NCBI GenBank assembly: GCA_016765135.1
Contig: JAESQN010000030.1
Span: 62,001 to 126,000, forward strand
DNA: 64,000 nt
Reading direction: 5' to 3'
Origin: Robiginitomaculum sp.
Lineage (GTDB): Bacteria; Pseudomonadota; Alphaproteobacteria; Caulobacterales; Maricaulaceae
Shown: piece after piece, positions 17,349 through 26,173 of the stretch
Position numbering within the stretch: position 1 is the stretch's first letter
Layout: every line of letters begins with the position of its first letter
Position numbers and translations under genes: made by a program
Notes under the pieces: generated by a model
The model's database searches: none
Seen by the model: only the letters and a program-made list of their open reading frames with translations
Told to the model about the DNA's origin: nothing

Positions 17349-17702
17349 ATGATGGTTGATAACACTGAAAATAACGAATTTACAGAGCTGCTATCGGATT
17401 ACGCCGCCCCCATAAAGGACGACGGGTTTAGTGAGCATATAATGCTGCAAGCACAAACGGCCCGAAATACCGCACCGTTAAAGCCCATCATGGTCGGCAG
17501 CGCTACCTTGCTGGCCGCGCTTATTGCCGCGCCGCAATTGGTAAATCTGAAGCATGTGATATCTGACGTTAAGCTCCCTGAATTCTCCTTGGGCATTATA
17601 CCTTTGAACGATATGAGCATGTCTACTTTAGCAATGTCTACCCTCTTGGCTGTTATGGCCGCCGGGGTTGCCACATCCCTTTGGTTTAGCGAGGATATGT
17701 GA
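17349..17702 (+). CDS. Putative anti-sigma or membrane-anchored regulator
   Basis: A 117-residue protein with an acidic cytoplasmic N-terminus (MMVDNTENNEFTELLSDY), a hydrophobic segment at ~45-62 and another near the C-terminus (MSTLLAVMAAGVATSLWF). It lies 4 bp after the ECF sigma gene, with AGAAGG nine bases before the chosen ATG, and its stop overlaps the PPK2 start (GTGA). Size, topology and position fit an anti-sigma factor, but no zinc-binding or ChrR-type motif is visible, so the role is an inference. Confidence 0.6.
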   Translation: MMVDNTENNEFTELLSDYAAPIKDDGFSEHIMLQAQTARNTAPLKPIMVGSATLLAALIAAPQLVNLKHVISDVKLPEFSLGIIPLNDMSMSTLAMSTLLAVMAAGVATSLWFSEDM

Positions 17703-18523
17703 CCAAAAACACTGTTCCCATAAATGCCGCAGACTATATTGCCGCCCCAAAATCCAAATTTAAACTGGCCGAAAGACCAACTCGCGTCTCTTTGTTCGAA
17801 AACAAAAAACAAGCCAAAGACAGCATAAGGCAAGATGCCAAACTAATTAAAGACCTTTCCCACAAGCTATATGCGGGGAACAAACGCTCCCTGCTCATCG
17901 TCTTGCAAGGCATGGACACCAGCGGCAAGGACGGCACCACGTCCGCCATTTTCTCGCGCACCCCGCCGCTCAACCTGCATGTGGTCAGTTTCAAAGCCCC
18001 CAGCAAGGTCGAGCTAGCCCATGACTATTTGTGGCGCGTCCACAATGTCTGCCCCGCCAAAGGCCAGATCACCGTGTTTAACCGTTCCCATTATGAGGAT
18101 GTTTTGGTGGTCAAGGTGCGCAGATTCGCGCCGACAAAGAAAATCAATAAACGCTACCGTCAAATCAATGATTTCGAGCAGCACCTTACGGAAAACGGCA
18201 CCACCATCCTGAAATTCATGCTCAATGTTTCCCATGAAACCCAAGGCCAAAGATTGGCTGAGCGCCTGGAAGCCCCTCATAAATACTGGAAGTTCAACCC
18301 CGGTGATCTGGAAGACAGATTGCTGTGGCCAAAATTCATGAAAGCCTACCAGATCATGGCGAACCGCACCTCCACCAAACACGCCCCGTGGCACATCATC
18401 CCGTCCGACCACCGCGCCACAAGAAACGCCATCATCACCAGCATAGTCCGCCAAACCCTGGAAAGCATGAACCCGCAATATCCAGACCCCGGCTACAGAC
18501 CGGGTGATTTCGTGATTGGGTAG
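17699..18523 (+). CDS. Polyphosphate kinase 2 family protein
   Basis: PPK2-type polyphosphate:nucleotide phosphotransferase, 274 residues. The Walker A region reads LIVLQGMDTSGKDGTTSAIF; the lid-side motif is ITVFNRSHYEDVLVVKVR, diagnostic of PPK2. RYRQINDFEQHLTENGT and KYWKFNPGDLEDR follow in the usual order. It transfers phosphate between polyphosphate and nucleoside mono- or diphosphates; the exact class is not resolved from sequence alone. It begins with GTG overlapping the preceding stop and has GAGGA as ribosome site. Being the last gene of the ECF operon, it may link polyphosphate metabolism to an envelope stress response. Confidence 0.9.
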   Translation: MTKNTVPINAADYIAAPKSKFKLAERPTRVSLFENKKQAKDSIRQDAKLIKDLSHKLYAGNKRSLLIVLQGMDTSGKDGTTSAIFSRTPPLNLHVVSFKAPSKVELAHDYLWRVHNVCPAKGQITVFNRSHYEDVLVVKVRRFAPTKKINKRYRQINDFEQHLTENGTTILKFMLNVSHETQGQRLAERLEAPHKYWKFNPGDLEDRLLWPKFMKAYQIMANRTSTKHAPWHIIPSDHRATRNAIITSIVRQTLESMNPQYPDPGYRPGDFVIG

Positions 18524-18634
18524 GTAATCATGACCGGGCAATCCAAACATAACACATTTGGTGAAACATCTATAAGACAAGCAGTTCCAGTTTAGGACAG
18601 ACCCTAGAGCAACGAAACCTAAGGAAGGTTACAG

Positions 18635-19720
18635 ATGAAGTATCATATGTTGAGTTTTCTCTTCGCCATCTTTATGGTATCATGCGCGGCTTCTGAGCAG
18701 GGCTACAATCCCTCTTTCGACCCAAGCCAACATAAAGGGCCGCAAAACGGACTTCAAAATCAAGTTCTGGTTCTTGGAACGCCTCACCTTTCTGGCCTGC
18801 CAGACTCATTCAAAACCGATCAACTAATCCCGTTAATTGACCGATTAGTTATTTGGCAACCGCAGATAATCGCCATCGAAAGTGTTTCAGGGCCGCAATG
18901 CGAATTCATGCGTAATCATCCGAACCGATATGCACGTAGTGTAGAGAGGTATTGCTGGGACCCCGCGCCCGCACGAACAGCGACCGGGTTGAATGTTGCT
19001 CAGGCGACGGCTGAAACAGAACAATTGCTCGCACAATGGCCAGAGAACCCCAAGGCGGCGGATCGAAGAAAACTCGCAGCCCTGTTCCTTGCAAGTGCTG
19101 ACAGGGCATCGGCATTGGTGCAATGGTTACGCCTGCCTGAAAGCGAACGCCATTCAGGGGATGGTCTCGATGACATTCTCGTCGAACTGCTAAATGCATT
19201 GATAACCAACCAAAATGAGAATTACCAGATTGCGGCACCATTAGCCGCGCGTCTGGGCCTAGAACGGCTCTACCCATTCGACGACCATACCGCCGACAAC
19301 CCTGTTAGCGAAGAAGATAGAAAAGCCTATGGCGCGGCTATCGAAAAAGCATGGGACAATCCAGCGACGAAAAAACGCCTACAGGGTGAAAAAGCACTGT
19401 ATGCTAATGTGGGATCGCCTGACGGACTACTCGAAATCTACCGCTCCTTCAACGCACCTGACTGGGGCCTGTTAGTTTTCAAAACCGATTTTGGAGCGGC
19501 GCTTGAAGAGCCTTCGCCGCAAGCGTTTGGGCGCGGCTATGTTGGGTATTGGGAAACCAGAAACTTACGAATGACTGCTAACATTCGAGGTGTAATAGGG
19601 AGAAAGCCGGGTAGTCGGACACTCGTGATTGTCGGGGCTTCACACAAACCCTATCTTGAAAGCTATTTGAACCAGATGCACGACATGAGAATCGTGGATG
19701 CTGAGAAAGTACTGCGCTAA
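18635..19720 (+). CDS. Lipoprotein, DUF5694 (TraB/Tiki-like fold)
   Basis: A 361-residue lipoprotein (lipobox FMVSCAAS). The domain begins VLVLGTPHLSG and has IIAIESVSGPQC, then YPFDDHTADN, and ends LVIVGASHKPYLESYL. This GTPHL ... AIE ... GASHK pattern marks DUF5694, related to the TraB/GumN (Tiki) superfamily of putative metalloproteases. The conserved acidic and histidine positions are retained, so activity is plausible but unproven. It is monocistronic with an AAGG site. Confidence 0.75.
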   Translation: MKYHMLSFLFAIFMVSCAASEQGYNPSFDPSQHKGPQNGLQNQVLVLGTPHLSGLPDSFKTDQLIPLIDRLVIWQPQIIAIESVSGPQCEFMRNHPNRYARSVERYCWDPAPARTATGLNVAQATAETEQLLAQWPENPKAADRRKLAALFLASADRASALVQWLRLPESERHSGDGLDDILVELLNALITNQNENYQIAAPLAARLGLERLYPFDDHTADNPVSEEDRKAYGAAIEKAWDNPATKKRLQGEKALYANVGSPDGLLEIYRSFNAPDWGLLVFKTDFGAALEEPSPQAFGRGYVGYWETRNLRMTANIRGVIGRKPGSRTLVIVGASHKPYLESYLNQMHDMRIVDAEKVLR

Positions 19721-19972
19721 GGATGTGACGGCTTGAGATTGCTTACAGCTTAGGGTCAACGCTTCTGCTCAGAACCATAACACATAACTATTCTTTTAAG
19801 CAATATTCCAAACTCCCAACGGCGGCTTCTGCCCCCAAAGCAGGCCAAGCCCCACCTCTACATCTCCTCCCGCTTTTCCAACCATAAAATAATACACCCG
19901 CCCAGCCGTACACAAGCCGCTTTACATTACGAGCGCGAGCCATTAGACATGCGAAAATTACACAGGGTCGTT

Positions 19973-20926
19973 ATGCCAAATGCGCATACAATATCTGGGC
20001 TGGCCACACGCCACCTGCTCTCTATAGCGGATCTCCACCGCCCTGATATTGATTCTTTGCTGGCTTTGGGCGAAACCTATCTGGATTTATCCGTGCAAAA
20101 AGACGCCCGTAATGATATACTGGCGGGCAAAACCCTGATCAATTTGTTTTTTGAAAACTCGACCCGGACGGAGAAATCCTTCGAACTGGCGGCCCGCAGG
20201 CTCGGAGCTGATGTCATCAATATGTCCATGTCCACCAGCAGTGCCGCCAAGGGCGAAACCCTGCTCGACACGGCCACCACCCTCAACGCCATGAACCCGG
20301 ACTTGTTGGTTATCCGCCACGGCGCCTCTGGCGCTCCGGCGCTTCTTTCGCAAAAAGTGTCCTGTGCCGTGATCAATGCCGGGGACGGAGCCCATGAACA
20401 TCCGACCCAGGCCTTGCTGGACGCACTGACATTACGCACACGCCTGGGCGCAATTGACGGGCTGCGTATTGCCATTTGCGGTGATATTCTGCACTCGCGG
20501 GTGGCCCGCTCCAATGTGCAACTCCTGAATATTTTAGGGGCAGAAGTGCGCCTAATCGGCCCGCCGACCTTGATCCCCCAAGACGCGGATCAATGGGGTG
20601 TGGAGGTATTTCATGACATGAAATCCGGCCTTAAAGCTTGTGATGTGGTTATGATGCTCAGGCTACAGCTAGAGCGTATGGGCGGGGCATTTGTGCCGTC
20701 AAAACGCGAGTATTTTCACTTTTACGGCCTTGACCAGAAAAAACTCGATTATGCCGCACCCGGCGCACTGGTCATGCACCCCGGCCCCATGAATAGAGGC
20801 GTAGAGATCAGCTCCGACATAGCCGATGACCCGGACATAAGCCTAATCACCGCGCAAGTAGAAGCCGGCGTCGCCATGCGCATGGCCATCCTGCACGCGC
20901 TTTCGCTAGGTGGTGTAAATGGGTGA
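19973..20926 (+). CDS. pyrB: Aspartate carbamoyltransferase catalytic subunit
   Basis: Catalyses carbamoyl phosphate + aspartate to carbamoyl aspartate in pyrimidine synthesis. The carbamoyl-phosphate loop is [35 protein letters not shown] and the C-terminal [10 protein letters not shown] are conserved. The product is about 317 residues from the ATG at 19973 (MPNAHTIS), which has an acaggg site; an ATG at 19949 is possible. It is followed, across a dispersed repeat, by a dihydroorotase-like gene that lacks catalytic histidines. Such pairs are known as PyrB with a structural pseudo-dihydroorotase. Confidence 0.96.
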   Translation: MPNAHTISGLATRHLLSIADLHRPDIDSLLALGETYLDLSVQKDARNDILAGKTLINLFFENSTRTEKSFELAARRLGADVINMSMSTSSAAKGETLLDTATTLNAMNPDLLVIRHGASGAPALLSQKVSCAVINAGDGAHEHPTQALLDALTLRTRLGAIDGLRIAICGDILHSRVARSNVQLLNILGAEVRLIGPPTLIPQDADQWGVEVFHDMKSGLKACDVVMMLRLQLERMGGAFVPSKREYFHFYGLDQKKLDYAAPGALVMHPGPMNRGVEISSDIADDPDISLITAQVEAGVAMRMAILHALSLGGVNG

Positions 20927-20942
20927 TCCTATCAACAGCATT

Positions 20943-21089
20943 ACCCCTCACCTTGTTCCTCTCCGCATTTTTGTTTCGGGGGAAGAGGAAACGGCGGATT
21001 GTCTACCTGTGATTTACCGGAAGCTCTGTGAAAGATCGGCAAACTTAGCTTCTCCTTTTGGGAGAGGCGCGCGACAGCGGGTGAGGGGT
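20943..21089. repeat. Intergenic repeat copy B with inverted ends
   Basis: A 147-bp element with acccctcacc at the left and ggtgaggggt at the right, sharing ttgttcctctcc and gagaggcgcgcgacagcg with the copy at 6179-6314. The blocks preceding the right end are also related (ggcaa.cttagc). It fills the pyrB-pyrC' gap. The middle differs between copies, so the ends and inner arms are what is conserved. Confidence 0.8.
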
Positions 21090-21138
21090 AAAGGGTTCAA
21101 AATTATACACATACTTTCATGCAAGACGGGAGGCAAAT

Positions 21139-22434
21139 ATGTCTAAACTCGCCATCCGCAATGCACGGCTTATGGACCCGGCCAGTAAAATGGACGAAAT
21201 GGGTGATCTCCTGATTGAAGACGGCAAGATCGCCACTTACGGCCCGGACTTGTTTGCTGAAGGTCTCAGCCCCGATATTGAAACCATAGACGCGGACGGT
21301 TTGATCCTGGCACCGGGGCTTATTGATATGCGCGTCGTGACCGGGGAACCGGGCGCCGAGCACAAGGAAACTCTGGCCAGCGCCGGACGTGCCGCCGCCG
21401 CAGGCGGGGTCACAAGCATGGTTGTCATGCCACAAACCAATCCGGTGATCGACGATATTTCCCTAGTGGACTTCATCAAGCGCCGCGCAGGAGAGACCTC
21501 CCCGGTCAAGGTTTACGCGGCGGGTGCCTTGACCAAGGGGCTGAAATGCCAAGACATGACCGAGCTGGGCTTGATGAGCGAAGCCGGAGCCGTGATGTTT
21601 TCCAACGGCGATGCCCCCATTGCAGACGCAGGCCTGATGCGCCGCATTATGGCGTATTCGTCCGCCTTTAATGCCCTGATAGCTCACCGCGCCGTCGATC
21701 CGCATCTATCTAAAAACGCCGTTGCCCACGAAAGCGATTTTTCCGCTCGCCTCGGGCTAACCGCAGCCCCCGCCGCGTCTGAGCGCATTATGGCCGAGCG
21801 CGACATGGCTTTGGTTGAATTAACGGGCGCACGTTATTTGCTTGACCTCATTTCCAGCGCACAAACCCTGGCGCCCCTGCGCCGGGCCAAAGCAAAAAAT
21901 CTGGATGTCAGCGCATCGGTTAGCATCAATCATCTGGCCCTCAACGAGCTGGACATCGGAGATTACCGCACATTCGCCAAGCTCGACCCGCCCTTGCGCG
22001 GGGAAGATGACCGCCAAGCTTTGCTGGCCGCCGTAAATGACGGCACCATAGACATCATCGTCTCCAGCCACGACCCGCGCCCGGCTGGCGACAAACGCCG
22101 CCCATTCTCTGAGGCTGAATTTGGGGCGGTTGGCCTGGAAATGCTGCTGCCCGCAGGCTTGACATTGGTGGCCGACGGGCAACTTGACTTGCTGGCATTC
22201 TTGCGCGCCGTGACCAGCACCCCCGCAGATTTACTCGGCCTGCCACAAGGCGTTTTGGACATTGGCGCTCCGGCTGATCTTGTCTTGATTGACCCCAGAA
22301 AGCCCTGGCAGTGCGGTGTAGACAATCTCCTGTCCAACTCCCGCAACACCCCGTTCGACGAACGCCTCATGCAAGGCGCAGCCATCACCACAATCTGCAA
22401 CGGCAAAATCGTTTTTGACTCTCGTGCCAGTTAA
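21139..22434 (+). CDS. Dihydroorotase-like protein, catalytically degenerate (PyrX type)
   Basis: A 431-residue amidohydrolase-fold protein that aligns throughout with class I dihydroorotase, but the metal-binding HxH is gone: the usual DLHVHLREPG reads DMRVVTGEPG. The later TDHAPH site reads SSHDPR, and the middle histidine pair is NH. The substrate-side segment AAAAGGVTSMVVMPQTNP is intact. Such proteins, called PyrX or pDHO in other bacteria, lack activity and serve as scaffold for the PyrB dodecamer. The position after pyrB supports this. A genuine PyrC must be encoded elsewhere. Start ATG has a GGAGG site. Confidence 0.85.
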   Translation: MSKLAIRNARLMDPASKMDEMGDLLIEDGKIATYGPDLFAEGLSPDIETIDADGLILAPGLIDMRVVTGEPGAEHKETLASAGRAAAAGGVTSMVVMPQTNPVIDDISLVDFIKRRAGETSPVKVYAAGALTKGLKCQDMTELGLMSEAGAVMFSNGDAPIADAGLMRRIMAYSSAFNALIAHRAVDPHLSKNAVAHESDFSARLGLTAAPAASERIMAERDMALVELTGARYLLDLISSAQTLAPLRRAKAKNLDVSASVSINHLALNELDIGDYRTFAKLDPPLRGEDDRQALLAAVNDGTIDIIVSSHDPRPAGDKRRPFSEAEFGAVGLEMLLPAGLTLVADGQLDLLAFLRAVTSTPADLLGLPQGVLDIGAPADLVLIDPRKPWQCGVDNLLSNSRNTPFDERLMQGAAITTICNGKIVFDSRAS

Positions 22435-22449
22435 GGGCATGGTGGGGGA

Positions 22450-23067
22450 ATGGGGATTGAAAACATATATTCGCTAATATTAGGCTATGTGCTTGGCTCC
22501 ATACCGTTTGGCTTGTTGATAGCGCGGTTTGCCGGGCACGGCGATATTCGTAAAATAGGCTCGGGGAATATTGGCGCCACCAATGTGTTGCGCACGGGTA
22601 GCAAGAAACTGGCCATTTTGACCCTGTTGCTTGACATGGCCAAGGCTGGCGGAGCGGCTCTGATTGCCGCATCCCTTTTTGGGTTTACTGCGTCGCTTAT
22701 CGCAGGCGGAGCGGCTTTATTTGGACATTGTTATCCCGTGTGGTTAAAGTTCAAAGGCGGCAAGGGCGTGGCCGCATATTTTGGTGTGCTTATTGCCGTA
22801 TCGTGGCCGCTTGCATTGATCGCCGCCGCGCTCTGGCTGGCCAGCGCCGCCTTTATCCGCATAGTCTCCCTGTCCGGCATTATCACCGCCGTCGCCATCC
22901 CCATTGCCGCATATTTCATGGGCCAGCCCCAAATCGCTATTTTATCCGCCGCACTCGGTGCAATAATCATTTTGCGCCACCGGGAAAATATAGTCCGTAT
23001 TCTAGCGGGTTTTGAGCCAAAAATCGGTGGCCAAAAACCTGAGAAAAAAACCGGGAAGAAAAAATGA
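22450..23067 (+). CDS. plsY: Acyl-phosphate:glycerol-3-phosphate acyltransferase
   Basis: Inner-membrane enzyme that makes lysophosphatidate from acyl-phosphate in phospholipid synthesis. The 205-residue product has five predicted helices and the family motifs GSIPFGLLIAR, GSGNIGATNVLRTG, GHCYPVWLKFKGGKGVA and, near the end, LRHRENIVRIL. It starts 15 bp after the pseudo-dihydroorotase gene and overlaps dprA by four bases, so pyrB, pyrC', plsY and dprA probably form one run. The C-terminus is lysine-rich. Confidence 0.95.
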   Translation: MGIENIYSLILGYVLGSIPFGLLIARFAGHGDIRKIGSGNIGATNVLRTGSKKLAILTLLLDMAKAGGAALIAASLFGFTASLIAGGAALFGHCYPVWLKFKGGKGVAAYFGVLIAVSWPLALIAAALWLASAAFIRIVSLSGIITAVAIPIAAYFMGQPQIAILSAALGAIIILRHRENIVRILAGFEPKIGGQKPEKKTGKKK

Positions 23068-24182
23068 CCGCTCACGAATTATCTTTCGCCGAGCGGCGCG
23101 ATTGGCTCAGGCTTATCCGAACAACCACGGTTGGCCCGGTAGCGTTTGACAATTTGTTGAAACGCTACGGCAATGCGGGTGATGCGCTAAAGGCTCTCCC
23201 TCGCCTGGCCGGACGTGTGTCGCGAAAATCCAAAATGGTCATCCCGCCCATAGAAGACATCGAGCGCGAAATGGAGGCTTGCGAGCAAATGGGTGTGCGC
23301 CTGCTGTGTTCGTGCGAACCGGATTATCCGCCCTATCTCAAAGCTCTGACCCCGCCCCCACCCGTGATCAGCGTGTTGGGTAAAATTGAATTACTCCACA
23401 AGCCTTGCGTTGCCATTATCGGGTCACGCAATGCGTCCGCCATTGGCCTAAGGTTCGCTCGCCAAATTGCCCATGAACTAGGCGAAGAAGGCTATACTGT
23501 GGTTTCTGGTCTGGCTCGCGGCATTGACGCGCAAGCCCATACCGGCGCGCTTGAAACGGGAACCGTTGGCGTCCTCGGCGGCGGGGTTGACCATGTTTAC
23601 CCCAAACAAAATGCAGAGATTTTCGCCGAAATGCGCGAGCGGGGTGCTCTGGTTTCGGAAAGCCCGTTGGGACACCGGGCCACCGCCCGTGATTTCCCGC
23701 GCCGCAACCGGATTATTTCCGGCCTGTCCCAAGGCGTGGTGGTCATAGAAGCCGCCGAGCGTTCCGGCACATTGATCACGGCCCGTTATGCTCTGGAGCA
23801 AAACCGCGAGGTTATGGCCGCGCCTGGCTCGCCGCTTGACCCGCGCACCAAAGGCTGTAACCGTCTGATCCAGCAAGGGGCGGCATTGATTGAAAGCACC
23901 GAGGATATTTTACATGCCTTGGCCAACACCAGACCACCAGATTTCGCCGAACCCCAAGACAGCTATGACCAGCCTGAAATAAACTGGGACGAGGTCGAAG
24001 CCGACATTGATGCGGCCCGGGGTGTGCTCTTATCCCTATGCTCCCCCACCCCAACAATCCGCGACGAGATTATCCGCCAATCAAACGTCCCAACCCCCAT
24101 AGCCAGCGCCGCCCTGCTGGAGCTGGAACTGGCCGGAGAGATATTGGTAGAAGGCGATGGGCGGATTAGTTTGAATGTTTGA
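23064..24182 (+). CDS. dprA: DNA-processing protein DprA
   Basis: Loads RecA on incoming single-stranded DNA during natural transformation. The 372-residue length and domain order are normal: an N-terminal helical region, a Rossmann-like domain from VAIIGSRNASAIG through GLARGIDAQAHTGAL to SPLGHRATARDFPRRNRIISGLS and GSGT, and a C-terminal winged helix (~residues 310-372). The ATGA overlap with plsY suggests coupling. It is the last gene before a tandem repeat and the convergent suhB. Confidence 0.95.
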   Translation: MTAHELSFAERRDWLRLIRTTTVGPVAFDNLLKRYGNAGDALKALPRLAGRVSRKSKMVIPPIEDIEREMEACEQMGVRLLCSCEPDYPPYLKALTPPPPVISVLGKIELLHKPCVAIIGSRNASAIGLRFARQIAHELGEEGYTVVSGLARGIDAQAHTGALETGTVGVLGGGVDHVYPKQNAEIFAEMRERGALVSESPLGHRATARDFPRRNRIISGLSQGVVVIEAAERSGTLITARYALEQNREVMAAPGSPLDPRTKGCNRLIQQGAALIESTEDILHALANTRPPDFAEPQDSYDQPEINWDEVEADIDAARGVLLSLCSPTPTIRDEIIRQSNVPTPIASAALLELELAGEILVEGDGRISLNV

Positions 24183-24216
24183 TATTTAAAGCAAAGAAGT
24201 TTGCATTTCCCCTACT

Positions 24217-24268
24217 CTAGCCCAACTTTAGCCCAACTTTAGCCCAACTCTAGCCCAACTCTAGCCCA
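24217..24268. repeat. 11-bp tandem repeat between dprA and suhB
   Basis: Four full and one partial unit of (c/t)tagcccaact. The last unit contains the suhB stop codon (complement of cta at 24261), so the array extends into the coding end. Length changes in the array would alter the convergent terminator space or the last residues of SuhB. Confidence 0.85.
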
Positions 24269-25064
24269 GTAGTTTTTGCAGGCGCGGCATTAAATCATGG
24301 CTCGCGCAGAGTAGGTTGCCGCTGGCTTCGGGGTTGTTTTCACCTGTATCCAAATCATTGGTGGTGCCGCCCGCTTCGCGCACGATGACAAGTCCGGCGG
24401 CGATGTCCCATATCTTGAGACCTCGCTCCCAAAACCCGTCAAAACGCCCAGCCGCCAGCCAGGCCAAGTCGAGCGCGGCGGAACCATTGCGGCGTATGCC
24501 CGCAGTTTCAGCCATAACCTTATGAAGCTCGGTCAAGAATTTAGCGTGGCCCTTCTTGCCGCGCCACGGCGTGCCCGTAGCAATTGTGCAGAGACCCAGG
24601 TCGGTTCGAGCCGGAATACGCAAGCGTTTATCCACGCCCCGGCTGTCCAACAAAAACGCGCCCTTACCAGTTTCAGCGTAAAACATTTCGTCGCGCAGAA
24701 TATCATAAATCACGCCTGCATGTAATTGTCCGTCGCGCTCGACACCAATGGAAATAGCGAAATGGGGGTTGCTGCGCATAAAGTTTGTTGTGCCGTCCAG
24801 AGGGTCAATGATGAAACGGTGCGTTTTATCAGAACCACCGACCTCGCCGCGCTCTTCCATAAGATAGCCGTAGCCGGGGCGGTCATGACGCAAGCTTTCA
24901 AAGATTTTTTCCTCGGACATTCTGTCCGCAGCCGTGACAAAATCCGCCGGGCCTTTGCGCGACACTTGCAGGTTTTCAACTTCGCCAAAATCACGGGATA
25001 AAGTGCGCGCACCCTTACGGGCGGCTGCCATCATGACGTCAACAAGGGGGGATGAATTGGCCAT
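24261..25064 (-). CDS. suhB: Inositol monophosphatase family protein
   Basis: Mg-dependent phosphatase of the IMPase/SuhB family, 267 residues. Metal-site motifs are present: EERGEV (Glu ~70), IIDPLDGTTNF (~87-97) and WDIAAGLVIVREAGG (~220). In bacteria SuhB also acts in transcription complexes on rRNA operons. It follows efp with a one-base overlap (TAATG) and is co-transcribed with it. Its 3' end runs into an 11-bp tandem repeat. Substrate not predictable from sequence. Confidence 0.93.
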   Translation of the reverse strand: MANSSPLVDVMMAAARKGARTLSRDFGEVENLQVSRKGPADFVTAADRMSEEKIFESLRHDRPGYGYLMEERGEVGGSDKTHRFIIDPLDGTTNFMRSNPHFAISIGVERDGQLHAGVIYDILRDEMFYAETGKGAFLLDSRGVDKRLRIPARTDLGLCTIATGTPWRGKKGHAKFLTELHKVMAETAGIRRNGSAALDLAWLAAGRFDGFWERGLKIWDIAAGLVIVREAGGTTNDLDTGENNPEASGNLLCASHDLMPRLQKLLG

Positions 25065-25627
25065 TAGTCAGCCCTCTTTATATAAGAACCATCTTCGGTT
25101 AGCACCAAGATACGTTCGCCACTATTTACGAAAGGCGGCACCAAAGTCCGCACGCCGTTTTCGAGAATGGCGGGTTTGTAGGAATTCGCCGCCGTTTGAC
25201 CTTTAACCACCGGCTCGGTCTCGGTGATTTCCAAAACCACTTGATCTGGCAGGGAGACAGAAATCGGCTGGTCTTCGTGAAATTCCAATTGCACTTCCAT
25301 GCCGTCGGTAAGAAATGCGGCGCGCTCGCCGATAAACTCCGCTTGCAAATTGATTTGCTCATAATTTGCAGAATTCATAAACACCAGCATGTCACCCTCG
25401 GCGTATAAATACGTATGGGCTTTTTGTTCGAGCCTGACTTTTTCTACGGTTTCGGAAGATCGAAAACGCTCATTTAGCTTACGCCCGTCGATCAAGTTTT
25501 TCAGCTCGACCTGGTTAAATGCCCCGCCCTTGCCCGGTTTAACGGCATTAGCCTTCACCGCGACCCAAAGACCGTTTTGGTGGCTGATAATATTGCCGGG
25601 TTTTATTTCATTGCCGTTGATTTTCAT
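25064..25627 (-). CDS. efp: Elongation factor P
   Basis: Three-domain translation factor that relieves ribosome stalling at polyproline. The 187-residue product starts [12 protein letters not shown] and has the conserved loop KPGKGGAF with the modifiable lysine. The C-terminal domain ends [18 protein letters not shown]. Of two adjacent ATGs I chose the one at 25627 because AGGAG lies five bases before it. Polyproline-rich proteins in this window (CpaE, HfsA tail) are plausible clients. Confidence 0.97.
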   Translation of the reverse strand: MKINGNEIKPGNIISHQNGLWVAVKANAVKPGKGGAFNQVELKNLIDGRKLNERFRSSETVEKVRLEQKAHTYLYAEGDMLVFMNSANYEQINLQAEFIGERAAFLTDGMEVQLEFHEDQPISVSLPDQVVLEITETEPVVKGQTAANSYKPAILENGVRTLVPPFVNSGERILVLTEDGSYIKRAD

Positions 25628-25761
25628 CATGGCTCCTTTTGGGTTGTGCATAAACTGTGGCGGCTCTTAACAAACGCTGATGCAAGGGGCAAGCAGGTAA
25701 TACTTACATATATGGACTTTGGCCGCGAATTAGGTATTGTGGATTAAAACGGGAGACTGAC

Positions 25762-26157
25762 ATGCTTGACTTACTCAATAATTTTTCGGCAGACGTGAAA
25801 GCAGGGCCGACATGGGTTTATTATTGGGTTAATTTTATGGGCTTGGTGTTTGTGCTCTCCATACCCTTTGCCTTCAAACGGGTGGAAGCGCGGTGGATTG
25901 CTTTGTCAACGCTTGTGGTCGCACCGATCATTATGCTCGTGCTGTATCACAAGCTTGGTTATCAGCGAGTTTTGGGGTGGGGGCATATTATCGCCTGGAC
26001 ACCCGTTCTCATATATTTGTGGAAACGAAAAACCACATGGCGCGTGCAAGAGACCTGGACGGGGAAATGGATCGTGCTGACGGTTATTGTTATGCTGATA
26101 TCCCTCGCCTTTGATGTAACGGATGTGGTTCGCTATGCCCTTGGACACTCAATGTAA
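25762..26157 (+). CDS. Four-helix membrane protein, unknown function
   Basis: A 131-residue protein with four predicted transmembrane helices (about residues 18-38, 45-63, 72-88 and 104-123). It begins MLDLLNNFSADVKAGPTW. The charged loop after helix 3 is KRKTTWRVQETWTG. I do not recognise a named family. It diverges from efp and converges with tadC. The reading frame is supported by coding-like composition and a GAGA site, but function is unknown. Confidence 0.65.
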   Translation: MLDLLNNFSADVKAGPTWVYYWVNFMGLVFVLSIPFAFKRVEARWIALSTLVVAPIIMLVLYHKLGYQRVLGWGHIIAWTPVLIYLWKRKTTWRVQETWTGKWIVLTVIVMLISLAFDVTDVVRYALGHSM

Positions 26158-26173
26158 TGGGCACCGCATGTAA

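Noticed and set aside
20919-21146. 75-codon frame between pyrB and the dihydroorotase-like gene
   Set aside because: It is a translation of dispersed repeat copy B overlapping the 3' end of pyrB.
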